A stretch of 26,419 nucleotides of DNA, from positions 1 to 26,419 of the forward strand of contig USRS01000026.1 in assembly GCA_900557165.1 (NCBI GenBank), given 5' to 3'. Below the pieces are notes generated by a model. That model saw only the letters and a program-made list of their open reading frames with translations. It did no database searches and was not told the origin of the DNA. This DNA comes from an uncultured Clostridium sp. (GTDB lineage Bacteria; Bacillota; Clostridia; Peptostreptococcales; Peptostreptococcaceae). This document shows, piece after piece, positions 14,860-22,601 of the stretch. Position 1 is the first letter of the stretch. Every line of letters starts with the position of its first letter. A program made the translations under genes and the position numbers.

Positions 14860-14883
14860 AGAACTGCTCTTTAGCAGTTCTTT
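14860..14883 (+). terminator. terminator of the spoIVB-like gene
   Basis: A perfect 10-bp stem AAGAACTGCT/AGCAGTTCTT has a CTTT loop and is followed by TTT. It starts 5 bases after the stop codon. Confidence 0.85.
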
Positions 14884-15113
14884 TTAATGTAAAATAAAAA
14901 TCTTTTACATATATTTTAAATGTATCATAAATAGTTAATACTAATAATGTAAACGTAGTATTTAAGTAAATATTTTTTTATCATTTACTAAAAATATATT
15001 TATTAATATATAACTATTTATAAAATTTAATATTTTTCTTTATTATTTATATATTATGAATGTATAATTATATTGTATCTTTTACTTAATTTTTAAATTA
15101 GCATAAAGGAAAT

Positions 15114-15142
15114 TTGGTAAAAATCCTTAAATATGTTATAAT
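15114..15142 (+). promoter_or_regulatory. sigma-A-type promoter of the class A PBP gene
   Basis: TTGGTA (15114-15119), 17 bases, then TATAAT (15137-15142) with a TGT extension directly before it. The -10 is perfect, and the SD AAGGAGG (15156-15162) follows closely, so the leader is about 20 bases. This points to vegetative rather than spore-specific expression. Confidence 0.75.
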
Positions 15143-15170
15143 TATTCATTAAAATAAGGAGGTTAATCTT

Positions 15171-17825
15171 ATGGGAAGAGATAATCGTGATGATAGAAAT
15201 AAAATTAAGAGAAGAAAAGTAAGCTCTTCAGATAGAAAACCTACAGCTCAGACCTCGAGTACTTCGAGTAAACCTAGAAACAAAAAAAATGTTTCTAGCA
15301 AAAAAAGTTCTGGAAGATTTAAAGGTGTAAAAACTGTAGCATTAATATTTTTAGTGTTGGCAGTAGTAGCTGTTGCTGCTGGATCTGGTGTCATATTTGC
15401 TTCACTAAGAAATACTGAAACTATTAATAAAGCTTACTTGGATAAAAAAACATATCAAACAACAGAAATTCTTTATGCTGATGGTAACTTATTAGCAAAA
15501 GCTAAAACTGCAGCTAAAAAAGAGCCTTTAAATGATATAAGTAAAATTAGTATAAACTTACAGCATGCCCTTGTTGCAGCAGAAGATGAACGTTTTTATG
15601 AACATAATGGTGTTGACTTTAAAGGGTTAACTCGTTCAATTGTAAACACAGTTATGGGTAATCAACAAGGTGGTTCAACTATACCAATGCAGGTTTCTAA
15701 GTTACTTATAACATCTCAAGAACAAAGTATTTCTCGTAAAATAAAGGATATTTATTATGCCCTAGAAATGAGTAAAAGTGTTTCTAAAGATGACATATTA
15801 TTAACTTATTTAAACAACTTCTATGCAGGTAGAGGATTATATGGAGCTCAAGCTGCAGCCCAAGGTTACTTTAGCGTAGATGCAGCAGGTTTATCTATAG
15901 GTCAATCTGCATTATTAATGGCTGCGACTAATAACCCTAGCAAATATTCACCTTATACAACTGAGAAGTTAAATGGAACTGAAAATAAAGAAGATGTAGA
16001 AAATAAATTAATATTCTATACAAATACTACAGAAGATAATCTTGATGAACCAACATCTGTAGAATTACAAATGATTGATAAATTATATTCTTGGGGTCTA
16101 ATTGAATCAGATACATATAGTCAATTAAAAGCTGAAACTTTAGTTGTAAGAAAAGCTGTCCCAAGAGAAGCTGCTAAAACAAAGCAAAGAGCTATATTAG
16201 CAAAAATGTTAAGATTAGGATACATTACTCAAGCAGAATATGATAAAGCTGCTGCAGAACCAATAGAAATAAAATTACCTAAGAGTGCAGAAACTGTTGT
16301 ATCTTCTGTAGAAGACTATGTTTATGAAGAAGCTGTAAAAGCTTTAATGGAACAAGGTTACACTAAAGAAGAAGCTCAAAATATGTATTATAATGGTGGT
16401 CTTAGAATTTATACTACTATAGATTCTGGAATGCAAAAGAATTTAGAAAAACAATATGAAAATGATAGTAATTTCCCTAATACTGATAAGTCAAGACCAG
16501 ATGGAATTGTTCAACCACAATCAGCTATGGTTATAATGGATTATAGAACAGGGCAAATTAAATCATTAATCGGTGGTAGATATGTTAAAGGTAAAAGAAC
16601 TCTAAATAGAGCTACTAATCCAGAACAACCTGGATCAACTATAAAACCTTTATCTGTATATACACCTGCCATAGATACTTTAAAAACGACTCAGTCAACT
16701 GCATTTAGTGATGCAAGAGGCGGTTACAGGTTTGAAAAAAATCAAAAATGGAATCCTAAAACTACTACTGCTGGCTTTGGAACAATGAGTACGCGTAAAG
16801 CACTAGCCAAGTCTTCAAATACTATAGCTGTAAAAGTAGCAGAAACTTTAGGCGATTCTTATTCTGAATGTGTAGATGTAATGATGGATTACCTTGACAA
16901 TTTCGGAATAACAACATTAAAAGACAGTAAAACTGGTGATGAAAGTAATAGCGATAGACAATTCCCATCTTTAGTACTTGGTGGTATGTCATATGGTATA
17001 TCTCCTCTAGAAATGTCTGCTGCTTATGGTGCATTAGCTAATGGTGGTGTTTATATAGAACCAACTGTATTCACTACTATAACTACTTTTGATGGTAATT
17101 TATTAGTAAAAGCTAATCCAAAAGAAAATAGAGTTGTAAGCGAAGATGTTGCTTATGTTATAACTGATATGCTTCAAGCCGTTGTTACTGAAGGTACTGG
17201 TAAGAAAGCATCAATTGGTGAAATGCCTGTTGCTGGTAAAACTGGTACTACAAATAATGGATATGATTGTTGGTTTGTTGGTTATACTCCTTATTATGTT
17301 GCTGCAACATATATAGGTGATGATGCTGGTACAAAAGATACATCTGGTAATATTATACCAAGAAGTGTTGAAGGTACTAGCGGAACTGCTGCAGCCTTAT
17401 GGGCAAGTGTTATGGGACCAATACATGAAAACTTAACTGTAGCTAAATTCACAAAACCTGATGGTGTCTATTTTGCTAAAATAAATCCTACAGATGGTGG
17501 AACTTCATCTTATGGTGTAAGTGCTGCATTTATAGATGGAACTTCTCCTTCACGTGCAAGTAGTTATCAAGTAACTCAACCTCAACAAAATGACGTTGAA
17601 GAAGATGAATCTACTCCTGATAATTCAGGTGACGGTGGTAATACACCTCCAGAAGAAGAAACTCCTTCTGAAGATCAAGATACAACACCGCCAGAAGATA
17701 ATACTAATAATGATAATAATACTGGTGGTAATATTGGTAATGAAACTATAGAAGATAATAATAACAATGCTAACGATAGTACAGTTGACAATATAACAGA
17801 TACTATAAATACTCCAGAAGATTAA
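15171..17825 (+). CDS. class A penicillin-binding protein (PBP1a type)
   Basis: The bifunctional peptidoglycan synthase has 884 residues. A cytoplasmic Lys/Arg/Ser-rich tail (1-52) leads into one membrane anchor (about 53-78). The GT51 glycosyltransferase domain has catalytic E138 in AAEDERFYEHNG, then GGSTIPMQ (167-174). The transpeptidase domain has S489 in the STIK tetrad (489-492), SSN (548-550) and KTG (690-692). Between the two domains an extra stretch of about 70 residues (about 263-335) seems to repeat the linker hairpin. The C-terminal 85 or so residues are an acidic Pro/Thr/Asn-rich tail, probably disordered in the wall. In C. difficile the corresponding gene encodes the main, probably only, class A PBP. 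ATG follows an ideal SD. It is convergent with spoVAE. Confidence 0.95.
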   Translation: MGRDNRDDRNKIKRRKVSSSDRKPTAQTSSTSSKPRNKKNVSSKKSSGRFKGVKTVALIFLVLAVVAVAAGSGVIFASLRNTETINKAYLDKKTYQTTEILYADGNLLAKAKTAAKKEPLNDISKISINLQHALVAAEDERFYEHNGVDFKGLTRSIVNTVMGNQQGGSTIPMQVSKLLITSQEQSISRKIKDIYYALEMSKSVSKDDILLTYLNNFYAGRGLYGAQAAAQGYFSVDAAGLSIGQSALLMAATNNPSKYSPYTTEKLNGTENKEDVENKLIFYTNTTEDNLDEPTSVELQMIDKLYSWGLIESDTYSQLKAETLVVRKAVPREAAKTKQRAILAKMLRLGYITQAEYDKAAAEPIEIKLPKSAETVVSSVEDYVYEEAVKALMEQGYTKEEAQNMYYNGGLRIYTTIDSGMQKNLEKQYENDSNFPNTDKSRPDGIVQPQSAMVIMDYRTGQIKSLIGGRYVKGKRTLNRATNPEQPGSTIKPLSVYTPAIDTLKTTQSTAFSDARGGYRFEKNQKWNPKTTTAGFGTMSTRKALAKSSNTIAVKVAETLGDSYSECVDVMMDYLDNFGITTLKDSKTGDESNSDRQFPSLVLGGMSYGISPLEMSAAYGALANGGVYIEPTVFTTITTFDGNLLVKANPKENRVVSEDVAYVITDMLQAVVTEGTGKKASIGEMPVAGKTGTTNNGYDCWFVGYTPYYVAATYIGDDAGTKDTSGNIIPRSVEGTSGTAAALWASVMGPIHENLTVAKFTKPDGVYFAKINPTDGGTSSYGVSAAFIDGTSPSRASSYQVTQPQQNDVEEDESTPDNSGDGGNTPPEEETPSEDQDTTPPEDNTNNDNNTGGNIGNETIEDNNNNANDSTVDNITDTINTPED

Positions 17826-17827
17826 AT

Positions 17828-17862
17828 AAAAAACTTCCTTGCAAAAGTAAGGAAGTTTTTTT
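17828..17862. terminator. bidirectional terminator between the PBP gene and spoVAE
   Basis: A stem AAAAAACTTCCTT/AAGGAAGTTTTTT with an 8-base loop begins just after the PBP stop (17825) and ends 10 bases before the spoVAE stop. T-runs occur on both strands. Confidence 0.9.
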
Positions 17863-17872
17863 ATATTAAGTT

Positions 17873-18235
17873 TTAAGGCTTCGCTTTAGGATTAAAAATA
17901 ACTGAAATTATATATCCAAAGAATATAGCTGCTGCTACGCCTCCTGCTGTTGCTGTTATTCCACCAGTAAATATTCCTAAAAATCCATCACTTTCAATTC
18001 CTTTAATGACCCCCTTAGCTAACGAATATCCAAAACCAATAATCGGTACAGTAGCTCCTGCTTCACCAAATTTAACAATAGGTTCATACAACCCTAAAAA
18101 AGTTAATACAGCTCCTAAACTTACATAAGTAACCATTACATAAGGTGTTTGCATTTTAAAATAATCCATCATAATTTGAGCTATTAAACATATTATTCCG
18201 CCTACTATAAACACTTTTATATAAGTTAATAACAT
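17873..18235 (-). CDS. spoVAE: stage V sporulation protein AE (short form)
   Basis: The 120-residue integral membrane protein has three to four hydrophobic segments and the SpoVAE signature blocks TVPIIGFGYSLAKGVIKG and TGGITATAGGVAAAIFFGY. It matches the short SpoVAEb-type subunit. SpoVA proteins form the inner forespore membrane channel that loads Ca2+-dipicolinic acid into the spore core and releases it at germination. It is the last gene of spoVAC-VAD-VAE, 12 bases after spoVAD. ATG follows an AGGAGGTG SD. Confidence 0.95.
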   Translation of the reverse strand: MLLTYIKVFIVGGIICLIAQIMMDYFKMQTPYVMVTYVSLGAVLTFLGLYEPIVKFGEAGATVPIIGFGYSLAKGVIKGIESDGFLGIFTGGITATAGGVAAAIFFGYIISVIFNPKAKP

Positions 18236-18247
18236 CTTCTACACCTC

Positions 18248-19261
18248 CTATTCATTTACTATAACTACGCCATGAGCTACAGATGGTATAGTCTGTTTTT
18301 GAAGCGTACTTGTGGAAGATAATAAAGCTCCTGTAGATACTAACATGACTTTATTAAACTCTTTTTTTATTAATTTATCATATATATATGAACAAAAAAC
18401 TGTTGCAGAGCATCCACAACCACTGCCTCCACAGTGAACATCTTGTTCTTTTAAATTAAAAATTTCCACACCACAATCTGTATAAACTTTAGATATATCT
18501 AAATTCATTTCTTTTAATAAATCTATAACTATTTGTTTACCCAATGCACCTAAGTCTCCAGTTGCTATCATATCAAAACTATTCGGGTCATCCTTTGTAT
18601 CTTGAAAATATGAATAAATAGTGTCAATAGCTGCTGGTGCCATAGCTGCTCCCATATTATTTCCATCAGCTATCCCTTTATCTATAACTTTACCAGGTAT
18701 AATATATTTTACTTTTGGACCTACTCCTTCTTTTGTCAATAATACACTTCCAGCTCCTGTTACTGTCCATTGAGCTGTCATAGGTTTTTGATTACCAAGC
18801 TCTAAAGGAAATCTAAATTGTCTCTCAGCAGTACAATAATGACTTGATGTGCCCGATAAAACATACTCAGCATATTCACCATCTATAGCCATACTTGCCA
18901 AGCATAATCCCTCTGTCATAGTAGAACATGCTCCATATATTCCAAAGAAAGGTATTTGTAGTTCTCTAGCTGCAAAAGATGCCGGAAATAATTGATTTAT
19001 TAAATCTCCACCAAATAAAAAATCCACATCTTCTAAAGTCTTATTAGCTTTTTTCACACTCATTTCCATTACTGTTTGTACCATTTTACTCTCAGAAAGT
19101 TCCCATGTTTTTTCCCCATATAAATCATCTGACAAAATTAAATCAAATTTATCTTTTAGGGGACCTTCTCCTTCTTTTGGTCCTACTATGGATGAAGCTG
19201 CTATTATGGTAGGCTTATTATTTAATTTTATAGTTCTTTTTCCTATTCTTTTTTTATTCAT
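18248..19261 (-). CDS. spoVAD: stage V sporulation protein AD
   Basis: The 337-residue soluble protein has a thiolase-like fold, including TMTEGLCLASMAIDG, GTSSHYCTAERQFRFPLE and the Cys/Gly-rich C-terminal block HCGGSGCGCSATVF. SpoVAD is the dipicolinic acid-binding member of the SpoVA complex, bound at the outer face of the spore inner membrane. Its length agrees with the family. It starts on an ATG after AGAGGTGAC. It is 27 bases downstream of spoVAC and 12 bases upstream of spoVAE, a three-gene set typical of Clostridia rather than the seven-gene operon of Bacillus. Confidence 0.97.
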   Translation of the reverse strand: MNKKRIGKRTIKLNNKPTIIAASSIVGPKEGEGPLKDKFDLILSDDLYGEKTWELSESKMVQTVMEMSVKKANKTLEDVDFLFGGDLINQLFPASFAARELQIPFFGIYGACSTMTEGLCLASMAIDGEYAEYVLSGTSSHYCTAERQFRFPLELGNQKPMTAQWTVTGAGSVLLTKEGVGPKVKYIIPGKVIDKGIADGNNMGAAMAPAAIDTIYSYFQDTKDDPNSFDMIATGDLGALGKQIVIDLLKEMNLDISKVYTDCGVEIFNLKEQDVHCGGSGCGCSATVFCSYIYDKLIKKEFNKVMLVSTGALLSSTSTLQKQTIPSVAHGVVIVNE

Positions 19262-19288
19262 TGTGTCACCTCTCTTAAAAATTATTTA

Positions 19289-19747
19289 TCAAAATATTAA
19301 TTTGATAAAATAATATATTAAACCACAGGCTACTGAAGACGAAATCCCATATACTAATACAGGCCCTGCTATTTTAAATAAATTTGCTCCAACACCCAGT
19401 ACATATCCCTCTTTTTTAAATTCCATTGCTGGAGATACAATAGAGTTTGCAAATCCAGTTATGGGAATAATTGAACCGGCTCCAGCCCTTTTACCTATTA
19501 AATCATACACTCCAAAACCTGTTAAAATTGCCCCTATAAAAATTAGTGTCATGGATGTGGTAGAAGATGCAGATAATTTATCCAAACTAATTATATTAGT
19601 ATAAAAATCAGTTATACCCTGACCTATACAACAAATTAATCCTCCAACTAAAAAGGCCATTGTACAATTTTTTAAATAAGTTGGTTTAGGACTTTTTTGT
19701 TCTACATATTTTTTATATTCATCTTGATTTTGCTTCATAACATTCAT
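19289..19747 (-). CDS. spoVAC: stage V sporulation protein AC
   Basis: The 152-residue membrane protein has a polar N-terminal 25 residues (QDEYKKYVEQKSPKPTYLKN) and about four hydrophobic segments. Family motifs include AFLVGGLICCIGQGITDFY and GAGSIIPITGFANSIVSPAM. SpoVAC forms the mechanosensitive dipicolinate channel in the spore inner membrane. It is homologous to SpoVAE, as the shared G-x-I-x-P-I-x-G-F-x block shows. The first ATG is 8 bases from GGAGG, so I keep it over the ATG at codon 4. The operon is separated from sigF by a terminator and must have its own promoter; I could not find a convincing sigma-G box in the 160 bases upstream. Confidence 0.96.
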   Translation of the reverse strand: MNVMKQNQDEYKKYVEQKSPKPTYLKNCTMAFLVGGLICCIGQGITDFYTNIISLDKLSASSTTSMTLIFIGAILTGFGVYDLIGKRAGAGSIIPITGFANSIVSPAMEFKKEGYVLGVGANLFKIAGPVLVYGISSSVACGLIYYFIKLIF

Positions 19748-19865
19748 TTATTTAACCTCCACAATAATAAAAAATTTATTACAATATATATTTATTATTT
19801 GAAAAAAAGTAAAATTTAAACTCAATATTTCATTCATTTAAAATAAATAACTTAATGAAATTAAA

Positions 19866-19895
19866 AAAGTTCTCTTGATTTTACAAAAGAACTTT
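19866..19895 (-). terminator. terminator of the spoIIA operon
   Basis: On the minus strand AAAGTTCTTTTG (19895-19884) pairs with CAAGAGAACTTT (19877-19866), 12 bp with one U-G wobble, around a TAAAAT loop, and then runs into TTT. It lies 11 bases after the sigF stop and separates spoIIA from spoVA transcription. Confidence 0.85.
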
Positions 19896-19906
19896 ATGTA
19901 TTTAAA

Positions 19907-20671
19907 TTAACTTATATAAGATTTTAGTTTTAATAGTACTTTTTTTTCTATTCTAGACACTTGTACCTGAGATATTTTAAGAATTTCACCTATTTCACTT
20001 TGAGTTTTATCTTCAAAATATCTAAGCATTATTATCTGTCTTTCTCTTTTTTCTAATTTTCCTAGTACTTCTTTTAAAAGTATATTATCTACTACTTTTT
20101 CTTCTTCGTTTTCTTGTTTTAAACTTATTTTATCTATTAAACATATCGGTGAACCTTCTTCTTCATGAATTACACCATGTAGGTATTCTACAGAAAAATT
20201 GGCTTCCATGGCCATTACCAAATCTTCTTTTTCTACATTTAAAGACTGTGCTATTTCTTCAACTGTAGGTTCTCTTCCTAACTTTTTTGTTAAAGCTTCT
20301 CCTTGTGATTTTGCCTTGATTGCCAGTTGCTTAAGAGATCTAGATACTTTTACCATTCCATCATCTCTCAAATATCTTTTAATTTCTCCAAGAATCATGG
20401 GAACTGCATATGTAGAAAATTTTACATTAAATGTTGGATCAAATTTGTATATTGCTTTTATAAGTCCTATAGAACCTAATTGATATAAATCATCTCTTTC
20501 GTATCCTATATTAGCAAATTTAGATACTACACTTCTGACTAATCCCAAGTTGTTTGATATGAGCACTTCCTTAGCCTCTTCATCACCATGTTGAGCCTTT
20601 TCTAATAATTCTAAGGTTTCTTCATGACTAAGTAAGCGTCCTCTTTCTTGTTTTTTTGCAGCTACACTCAT
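19907..20671 (-). CDS. sigF: RNA polymerase sporulation sigma factor F
   Basis: The 254-residue sigma-70 family protein is the first compartment-specific sigma factor of the forespore. Region 2 contains DDLYQLGSIGLIKAIYKFD and FSTYAVPMILGEIKRYLRDD; region 3 follows with VSRSLKQLA; region 4.2 has the helix-turn-helix TQSEIGEILKISQVQVSRIE. Context (spoIIAA, spoIIAB directly upstream) settles its identity as SigF rather than SigG. A TTG two codons upstream is possible, but the ATG at 20671-20669 lies 7 bases from the AGAGG SD and gives MSVAAKKQERG. It is 25 bases downstream of spoIIAB. SpoIIAB holds it inactive until SpoIIAA is dephosphorylated. Confidence 0.97.
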   Translation of the reverse strand: MSVAAKKQERGRLLSHEETLELLEKAQHGDEEAKEVLISNNLGLVRSVVSKFANIGYERDDLYQLGSIGLIKAIYKFDPTFNVKFSTYAVPMILGEIKRYLRDDGMVKVSRSLKQLAIKAKSQGEALTKKLGREPTVEEIAQSLNVEKEDLVMAMEANFSVEYLHGVIHEEEGSPICLIDKISLKQENEEEKVVDNILLKEVLGKLEKRERQIIMLRYFEDKTQSEIGEILKISQVQVSRIEKKVLLKLKSYIS

Positions 20672-20696
20672 ATTCAAACCTCTATCCTTTTCGAAT

Positions 20697-21125
20697 TTAT
20701 TTAGGTAATTCTATAGTTTTAGTCATTACTACTTTAGTTCCTTCTCCCTTTATAGAAACAACTTCTAAAGTATCCATAAAACTTTCCATAAAAGAAAATC
20801 CCATACCTGCTCTATCTAGTTCAGGTTTAGATGTATACATAGGTTGCATTGCTTGCTTTATATCTTCAATTCCTTTTCCTCTATCTTCTATTACAACTTT
20901 TATCATTCTATCTTCTAATTCACATCTTAAATATACAAATTTTGATTCATCTTCTTCATATCCATGCACTATGGAATTTGTCACAGCCTCTGATACAGCC
21001 ATTTTTATATCTGATAGCTCATCTAATGTTGGATCTAATTTTGCTGCAAAAGATGCAACAATTACCCTAGATAAACTTTCATTTTCGGATTTTGCTGAAA
21101 ATTTAACCTCTAAAATATTACTCAT
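20697..21125 (-). CDS. spoIIAB: anti-sigma F factor / serine kinase
   Basis: The 142-residue GHKL-fold kinase binds sigma-F and phosphorylates SpoIIAA. Bergerat-fold boxes are clear: N box SEAVTNSIVHGY, G1 EDRGKGIED and G2 RAGMGFSFMESFMD. The length is normal. Its SD is a G-run (GGGGGGAAC) like several genes here. It is the middle gene of the operon, 21 bases after spoIIAA. Confidence 0.97.
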   Translation of the reverse strand: MSNILEVKFSAKSENESLSRVIVASFAAKLDPTLDELSDIKMAVSEAVTNSIVHGYEEDESKFVYLRCELEDRMIKVVIEDRGKGIEDIKQAMQPMYTSKPELDRAGMGFSFMESFMDTLEVVSIKGEGTKVVMTKTIELPK

Positions 21126-21146
21126 TCTAAAAGTTCCCCCCTATTA

Positions 21147-21479
21147 TTAAGAATTTATTGCATCCTCAAAGTTATCATACATGCTTATAATTTTATTCAT
21201 TCCAGATAAATTAAATATTTTTTTCAATCTATCATTCATATTTATGACTGCTATTTTGCCTCCATGACTAACTATTTTTTTATATCGTCCTATTATTACT
21301 CCTATTCCAGAAGAATCCATAAAATTTACATATTGGAAATCAAATATTATATAATCTATTTGTTTTTTCATTAATATTTCATCTATTTCTGATTTTACAT
21401 CTCTTGCCACGTGATGGTCTAATTCTCTAGACAAAATTTCGACTAATAAGGTTTTGTCTTCAAGATAACATTTAATCAT
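21147..21479 (-). CDS. spoIIAA: anti-sigma F factor antagonist
   Basis: The 110-residue STAS-domain protein releases sigma-F from SpoIIAB. The phosphorylated serine is in VNFMDSSGIGVI, S57 by comparison with S58 of B. subtilis. SpoIIE dephosphorylation of this site after septation triggers sigma-F. It is the first gene of spoIIAA-spoIIAB-sigF; no dacF precedes it. The SD is GGGGGAA. The sigma-H-type promoter at 21517-21543 lies 38 bases upstream. Confidence 0.97.
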   Translation of the reverse strand: MIKCYLEDKTLLVEILSRELDHHVARDVKSEIDEILMKKQIDYIIFDFQYVNFMDSSGIGVIIGRYKKIVSHGGKIAVINMNDRLKKIFNLSGMNKIISMYDNFEDAINS

Positions 21480-21516
21480 ATCTTTTCCCCCTTATTTAAA
21501 TATTTACATCTAATGA

Positions 21517-21543
21517 ATTCTATTAAAATTCTTTCTATCCTTC
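21517..21543 (-). promoter_or_regulatory. sigma-H-type promoter of the spoIIA operon
   Basis: The minus strand reads GAAGGATAG (21543-21535), 11 bases, ATAGAAT (21523-21517). The sigma-H consensus is RnAGGAwWW, 11-12 bases, RnnGAAT; only the last W of the -35 is off. Position (38 bases before the ATG) and the known sigma-H control of spoIIA in other spore formers agree. Confidence 0.8.
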
Positions 21544-21646
21544 AATGAAATTTAACTAGTTTTGTTATTTTATGGCTTTTATTACCTATACCTTAGTTAT
21601 TTCCAATATTTACTTGTTATATTCTTATTATTTTTGAAAAATAAAA

Positions 21647-21681
21647 AAGTGCCTAAAAAGTATTAAAACTTATAGACACTT
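21647..21681 (-). terminator. terminator of folT or of a small RNA
   Basis: On the minus strand AAGTGTCTA (21681-21673) pairs with TAGGCACTT (21655-21647), 9 bp with one U-G wobble and a partly paired inner region, and is followed by TTTTTATTTTT. No coding sequence ends nearby; the closest upstream minus-strand gene is folT, about 255 bases away. Confidence 0.8.
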
Positions 21682-21814
21682 GGTACTTACATTCAAGTTA
21701 TTAAATTTTTTATGATAGACATTCTCTCCAACCCTAGCCACTTTGGTTTTGGTATGAATTATTTTGCAATCAGTTTACCCTATCTAAATTCGCGGTGATT
21801 GCTCCGCTACACAC
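21647..21814 (-). ncRNA. candidate structured small RNA or structured folT 3' UTR
   Basis: This segment ends in the terminator at 21647-21681. Read on the minus strand its 5' part holds a hairpin GCGG-(AGCAATCA)-CCGC (21807-21792). The loop is complementary over 7 bases to TGATTGC at 21772-21766, giving a possible H-type pseudoknot. A further element with GGCTAGGGTTGG follows. It is relatively GC-rich against its surroundings. I cannot match it to 6S, SRP, RNase P, tmRNA or a riboswitch I know. The 5' boundary is a guess; no strong promoter is visible. Confidence 0.3.
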
Positions 21815-21936
21815 TATATCTTGATTCTTATTATTTAATAAATTTTAGCAGTTATATCACTTCTAAACATCTACTATATTTATCTCTAAATTATTTGATA
21901 TAATTAATTGTTTGTAAATTAAAAAATTTTATTATA

Positions 21937-22455
21937 TTAAGCTTGTGATACTTTCACAAATCTTACCACAACTTTCTTCCATATAATTCCTATTATAAAT
22001 GTTTGAACTGGTATCATAAGAACAGCTTTCATTATACGAGTAGGAAGTAAGGCTATATATCCTTTCCCCATTAATATAGATAACCATAAAGTATCTAAAC
22101 CTAAGTTTATAACAAGACATACAATTAAAACTGCACCTATTATCCTAGGCCATGTCTTTGGTTTATTATATAAAAATACACCATAAACTACACCTGTTAA
22201 AAATGCTGTTAGCGTAAATCCTGGGAAAAATGAACCTCCTGTTGGAAATAATAACATTCCCAATATATCTCCTATAGCATAGGCTATACCAGCACTTAAT
22301 GGTCCATACATCATTCCTATTATAGCAATTGGTAAAAATCCAAATCCTATTCTAACTATTTGTATATTTATAGAACAGAATCTTGTTAAAATAACTTCTA
22401 TTGCTATTAACAAACTAATTTGTATTAATTTTTTTACATCAAATTTCTTATCCAT
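21937..22455 (-). CDS. folT: folate ECF transporter S component
   Basis: The 172-residue protein has about six membrane segments and is the substrate-binding S component of an energy-coupling factor transporter. The blocks RIGFGFLPIAIIGMMYGP (35-52) and PTGGSFFPGFTLTAFLTG (71-88) and the motif GDILG are those of FolT-family proteins, which take up folates. The ATPase (EcfA/A') and EcfT subunits are not in the window, as expected for a group II ECF system with a shared module. ATG follows a strong SD (AGGAGGA), which could be sequestered by an upstream CCTCC. No tetrahydrofolate riboswitch was recognised in its leader. Confidence 0.88.
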   Translation of the reverse strand: MDKKFDVKKLIQISLLIAIEVILTRFCSINIQIVRIGFGFLPIAIIGMMYGPLSAGIAYAIGDILGMLLFPTGGSFFPGFTLTAFLTGVVYGVFLYNKPKTWPRIIGAVLIVCLVINLGLDTLWLSILMGKGYIALLPTRIMKAVLMIPVQTFIIGIIWKKVVVRFVKVSQA

Positions 22456-22461
22456 AAATTT

Positions 22462-22509
22462 CCTCCTATCCTAGCTAGACACATTTCATATTATTTATGT
22501 GTGTGGAGG
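22462..22509 (-). promoter_or_regulatory. possible SD-sequestering leader hairpin of folT
   Basis: In the minus-strand transcript CCTCC (22509-22505) can pair with the folT SD GGAGG (22466-22462), enclosing a second helix ACACAT/ATGTGT (22502-22497 with 22484-22479). The SD would be hidden when this forms. The 12-base interior loop is large, and the CCTCC may only be the complement of the SD of the divergent micro-ORF. Confidence 0.35.
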
Positions 22510-22517
22510 TATTAAAA

Positions 22518-22565
22518 ATGATAATTACTTTTTATATTTTTTATGCTGCTTTTATCACTAATTAA
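22518..22565 (+). CDS. 15-codon hydrophobic micro-ORF divergent from folT
   Basis: GGAGG (22505-22509), 8 bases, then ATG at 22518 opens a frame for MIITFYIFYAAFITN, ending in TAA at 22563-22565. The ribosome site and spacing are ideal, and the peptide is almost entirely hydrophobic. There is no clear plus-strand promoter immediately upstream. It could be a real membrane micropeptide or a coincidence. Confidence 0.25.
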   Translation: MIITFYIFYAAFITN

Positions 22566-22601
22566 TATAGTCTACCTATATAATCTAAATAACTATTAAA
22601 C

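Larger units (their letters stand above)
14855..15170. other. 316-base intergenic region before the PBP gene
   Basis: It holds the spoIVB-like terminator (14860-14883) and the PBP promoter (15114-15142). An 8-bp inverted repeat ATGTAAAA/TTTTACAT lies at 14888-14911, too AT-rich to interpret. About 200 bases between are very AT-rich with no ORF carrying a ribosome site. Confidence 0.6.
21480..21936. other. 457-base intergenic region between folT and spoIIAA
   Basis: From spoIIAA outward it contains the sigma-H-type promoter (21517-21543), about 100 bases with nothing recognised, a minus-strand terminator (21647-21681) and a possibly structured RNA (about 21682-21814). The remaining 120 bases are AT-rich up to the folT stop. 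There is no ORF with a credible ribosome site. folT has no obvious terminator of its own, so this stretch may also be its 3' untranslated region. Confidence 0.6.

Noticed and set aside
21780..21815. Possible tetrahydrofolate, SAM or cobalamin riboswitch on the plus strand (CGCGGTGATTGCTCCGC)
   Set aside because: The fragment recalls 3' parts of those riboswitches, but their obligatory 5' elements are missing, no plus-strand gene follows, and the terminator lies on the minus strand.
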